Shown one piece after another: positions 62,097 through 64,000 of a DNA stretch of 64,000 nt; within the stretch, counting starts at the first letter, position 1; every line of letters begins with the position of its first letter. The notes below the pieces were generated by a model. That model was not told the origin of the DNA and did not search any database. It worked only from the letters and a program-made list of their open reading frames with translations. Origin of the DNA: CAVVFX01 sp963747535 (GTDB lineage Bacteria; Acidobacteriota; Terriglobia; Bryobacterales; Bryobacteraceae); NCBI GenBank assembly GCA_963747535.1, contig CAVVFX010000008.1, forward strand, positions 62,001 to 126,000, given 5' to 3'. The translations under genes were made by a program, and so were the position numbers.

Positions 62097-63575
62097 GTGT
62101 CGACAGGTGAGATGACGCCATCCCCCACAGTGGAGGGCTCGCATCACACTCCGGCCCGGTCGTTTCGTGATCCCTCGGGGTTTGCATTTTGCGCGGGCGG
62201 GCGTTTCCTGCGCGCCGTACGCCCCGCAGCATTCGACACCCTCACTCGGTTCCTCGCAACTCCGACTGCCCGGCGCTGGATCGCGGGCGGCCGGTTTATT
62301 CAGACTCGCGCGTTGCCGCCGGTGGAACGTGCGGAACTCGCGCAACGCGAGGAATTGCGAACGCTCCACTCGGCTTTCGCGGACCATCAGATCGTCGAAC
62401 ACGAGAAGATTGCCTTCCCCAGTTTCCCCGACGAATGGCCTCCCGAGATGCTGTACGCAGCCGGTGCGCTCACCATCGAACTGGCGCAGGAAGCGCTGGC
62501 GGAAGGCTTCGAACTCAAGGACGCCACGCCGTACAACGTGCTGTTCCGGGGGCCGAAGCCGATCCTGGTGGACGCGCTCTCCATCGAAAGGCGCGATCCT
62601 GCCGATCTTGTCTGGCGCCCGTTCGCGCAATTCGTCAGAACGTTCCTGCTTCCACTGGCCGCGGACCGATATTGCATCCGCCCGTCACACCAGGTCTTCA
62701 TGGCGAGCCGCGAAGGGTTGGAACCGGCAGAGGTTTATGCCGCACTCTCCTGGCCGCGGAGGCTGGTACAACCCTGCCTCACCCTGGTGTCTGCGCCCGT
62801 CTGGCTGGCGGATCAGGAGAGCGCAGCCATGTACCGGCCGGGGCCCTCACTCGACGAAGAAACAGGCATTTTTGTGCTCGGCCGTTTGTTAAAGAGCCTG
62901 CGGAACAAACTGAGCGGCTTGGCGCCACGCGAACGCCGGGTGTCAGCCTGGTCCGGTTACCTCGTCTCAGAGAGCCCTTACCGCGCAGAACATCTGCAGG
63001 CTAAAACGGCGTTCGTGGAAACCGTACTACGGCAATGCGTCGCGGGCAAGGTTCTGGACGTCGGTTGCAACACGGGACGGTTCAGCGAACTGGCGGCGCG
63101 ATGCGGAGCCGAAGTGGTCGCCATCGACTCGGACGCGACCGCGGTAGGGGCCTTATGGCGCCGGGCCGATGCTTCATCCCTGCCCATTCTGCCCCTGGTC
63201 ATCGACTTTGCGCGGCCCACTCCGGCGACTGGTTGGAGGAATCTGGAGAACGCAGCCTTCCTGGATCGGGCGCGCGGACATTTCGACGCGGTCCTGATGT
63301 TGGCCATCCTCCATCATCTGCTGATCACCAGCCGGATTCCACTGGATGAATTGCTGTCCCAGGCCGCGGAATTGACTCGCGAGTGGCTGATCGTCGAGTG
63401 GGTGGAACCCGAAGACCCCATGTTTCAGCGTCTGGTCCGCGGACGCCAGGAACTGTACGCCCACCTCACTTCCTGGCATTTTGAGACTGCATCGGCGGAG
63501 CGCTTTCAGATCGTGAAGCGCTACCCGATTCCCGGTGCGCACCGGGTCCTGTATCTGCTTCGGAGAAGGTTGTGA
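62097..63575 (+). CDS. Two-part protein with C-terminal class I SAM methyltransferase
   Basis: From the GTG at 62097 (GGGGG seven bases upstream) the product is 492 residues; an ATG at 62112 is an alternative. The N-terminal half contains LKDATPYNVLFRGPKPILVD, which recalls a kinase-like (aminoglycoside phosphotransferase type) catalytic loop and metal motif. The C-terminal half (about 320-490) is a methyltransferase with KVLDVGCNTGRFSELAARCG (SAM motif I), VVAIDSDATAV and HFDAVLMLAILHHL. Proteins of this layout are often annotated as nodulation NoeA-like methyltransferases. Its stop overlaps the next gene's GTG by four bases (GTGA). Confidence 0.82.
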   Translation: MSTGEMTPSPTVEGSHHTPARSFRDPSGFAFCAGGRFLRAVRPAAFDTLTRFLATPTARRWIAGGRFIQTRALPPVERAELAQREELRTLHSAFADHQIVEHEKIAFPSFPDEWPPEMLYAAGALTIELAQEALAEGFELKDATPYNVLFRGPKPILVDALSIERRDPADLVWRPFAQFVRTFLLPLAADRYCIRPSHQVFMASREGLEPAEVYAALSWPRRLVQPCLTLVSAPVWLADQESAAMYRPGPSLDEETGIFVLGRLLKSLRNKLSGLAPRERRVSAWSGYLVSESPYRAEHLQAKTAFVETVLRQCVAGKVLDVGCNTGRFSELAARCGAEVVAIDSDATAVGALWRRADASSLPILPLVIDFARPTPATGWRNLENAAFLDRARGHFDAVLMLAILHHLLITSRIPLDELLSQAAELTREWLIVEWVEPEDPMFQRLVRGRQELYAHLTSWHFETASAERFQIVKRYPIPGAHRVLYLLRRRL

Positions 63576-64000
63576 GCGGTCGCTGGCGCGACGGTCTTCT
63601 GGCCTTGTTGTTCGCCAATTTCTGTTTCGCGCGGGTGTGGAGCGAGTTGGTGGATTATTCGGCCGCCGATTCGTTCTTCTTCTTTCGCCCTCCGCCCGCG
63701 GCCGCCTATCTTGCAGTGTGGGCGAATATCCTGGTGTGGGCGGCAGTGAGTTGGGCGATGTTGCAATGGCTGCGCCGCTATCGAGTGCCCCCCGTTCTAT
63801 CTGGAGCAGCGTTTTTTCTGGTCTGCCTGATCCCGTTGAATGCCCTCCGTGCCGTTATGTCGACGCGGCTCCAACTCCTGCGAGCCGGGCTGTTCGTCGT
63901 CGTGGGCACACGTGGCGTCACGGCACTCATCAGTTTTGCCCTGCTGATTCTGATTGTCGTGGTGTGGCGTTTTGGCGCAAGAGTACAGGCCGCCGCAGTC
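63572..64000 (+). CDS. Multi-pass membrane protein, N-terminal part (runs off window)
   Basis: The GTG at 63572 overlaps the stop of the methyltransferase gene. The frame is open for 143 codons to the window end. It encodes hydrophobic helices (GLLALLFANFCFARVW, AYLAVWANILVWAAVSWAML, VLSGAAFFLVCLIPLNALRA, ALISFALLILIVVVWRFGAR) and thus an integral membrane protein. Which family cannot be told from this part. It is translationally coupled to the methyltransferase, which may act on the same surface or glycan pathway. Confidence 0.7.
   Translation, partial: MSGRWRDGLLALLFANFCFARVWSELVDYSAADSFFFFRPPPAAAYLAVWANILVWAAVSWAMLQWLRRYRVPPVLSGAAFFLVCLIPLNALRAVMSTRLQLLRAGLFVVVGTRGVTALISFALLILIVVVWRFGARVQAAAV

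Overview
The window looks like a chromosomal stretch of an Acidobacteriota bacterium, probably Bryobacterales / Candidatus Solibacter-like. This is inferred from gene content, not from a marker gene. The signs are very large TonB-dependent receptors with an N-terminal carboxypeptidase-regulatory domain, Ser/Thr kinases with C-terminal TPRs, ECF sigma factors of the ECF42 type with a DGPF partner, split glycine decarboxylase (gcvPA/gcvPB), many Tat- or Sec-exported enzymes, GC-rich coding sequence and frequent GTG/TTG starts. There is no rRNA, CRISPR array or intact transposase. Two tRNAs are present: Leu(CAA) and Asp(GTC).

Layout. 1-5055: two tandem paralogous TonB-dependent receptors, the first cut by the window edge. 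5099-11886 (minus): a tight run of genes, M20 peptidase > EamA transporter > DegP/HtrA protease > peptidoglycan-binding-domain protein > TMTC-like membrane TPR protein. 11919-17810: a Tat-exported double alpha/beta hydrolase, an acyl-CoA synthetase-like enzyme (minus) and a secreted FG-GAP protein. 18615-23527: a candidate modification operon of Ser/Thr kinase-TPR, a 66-residue protein and an O-GlcNAc-transferase-like TPR protein. 23971-27463: hrpB helicase and an outer-membrane protein. 27987-32260: glycine cleavage operon gcvT-gcvH-gcvPA-gcvPB, with gcvPB carrying a one-base frameshift. 32280-37947: methyltransferase (plus), then queA > DUF255 thioredoxin-like > tpx > MurJ-like flippase (minus).

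38693-41016: ECF42 sigma factor, then a DGPF-protein operon preceded by a sequence matching the ECF42 promoter pattern. 41457-47324: a CheB-CheR-PAS-kinase-receiver fusion, divergent from a NarL-type two-component pair. 47716-53204: envelope proteins (beta-barrel, OmpA-family, exported START-like, DUF4136). 54333-58424: a TadG-like protein, a SulP transporter and a Tat-exported aminotransferase. 59436-60990: a deleted TonB-receptor pseudogene. 62097-64000: a two-part methyltransferase and a membrane protein running off the edge.

Two themes stand out beyond ordinary annotation. First, many intergenic stretches contain recognisable gene remains: a SpoIIE phosphatase tail, ECF42 sigma tail, kinase/TPR tail, tyrosine-recombinase tail touching tRNA-Asp, a possible conjugation ATPase tail touching tRNA-Leu, an internally deleted TonB receptor and a collapsed RHGLL-type gene. 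Second, a dispersed family of short hairpin repeats shares a core near AACGATGGTCTG; one copy lies in frame inside a coding region. All family assignments were made by reading the sequence, without database searches.
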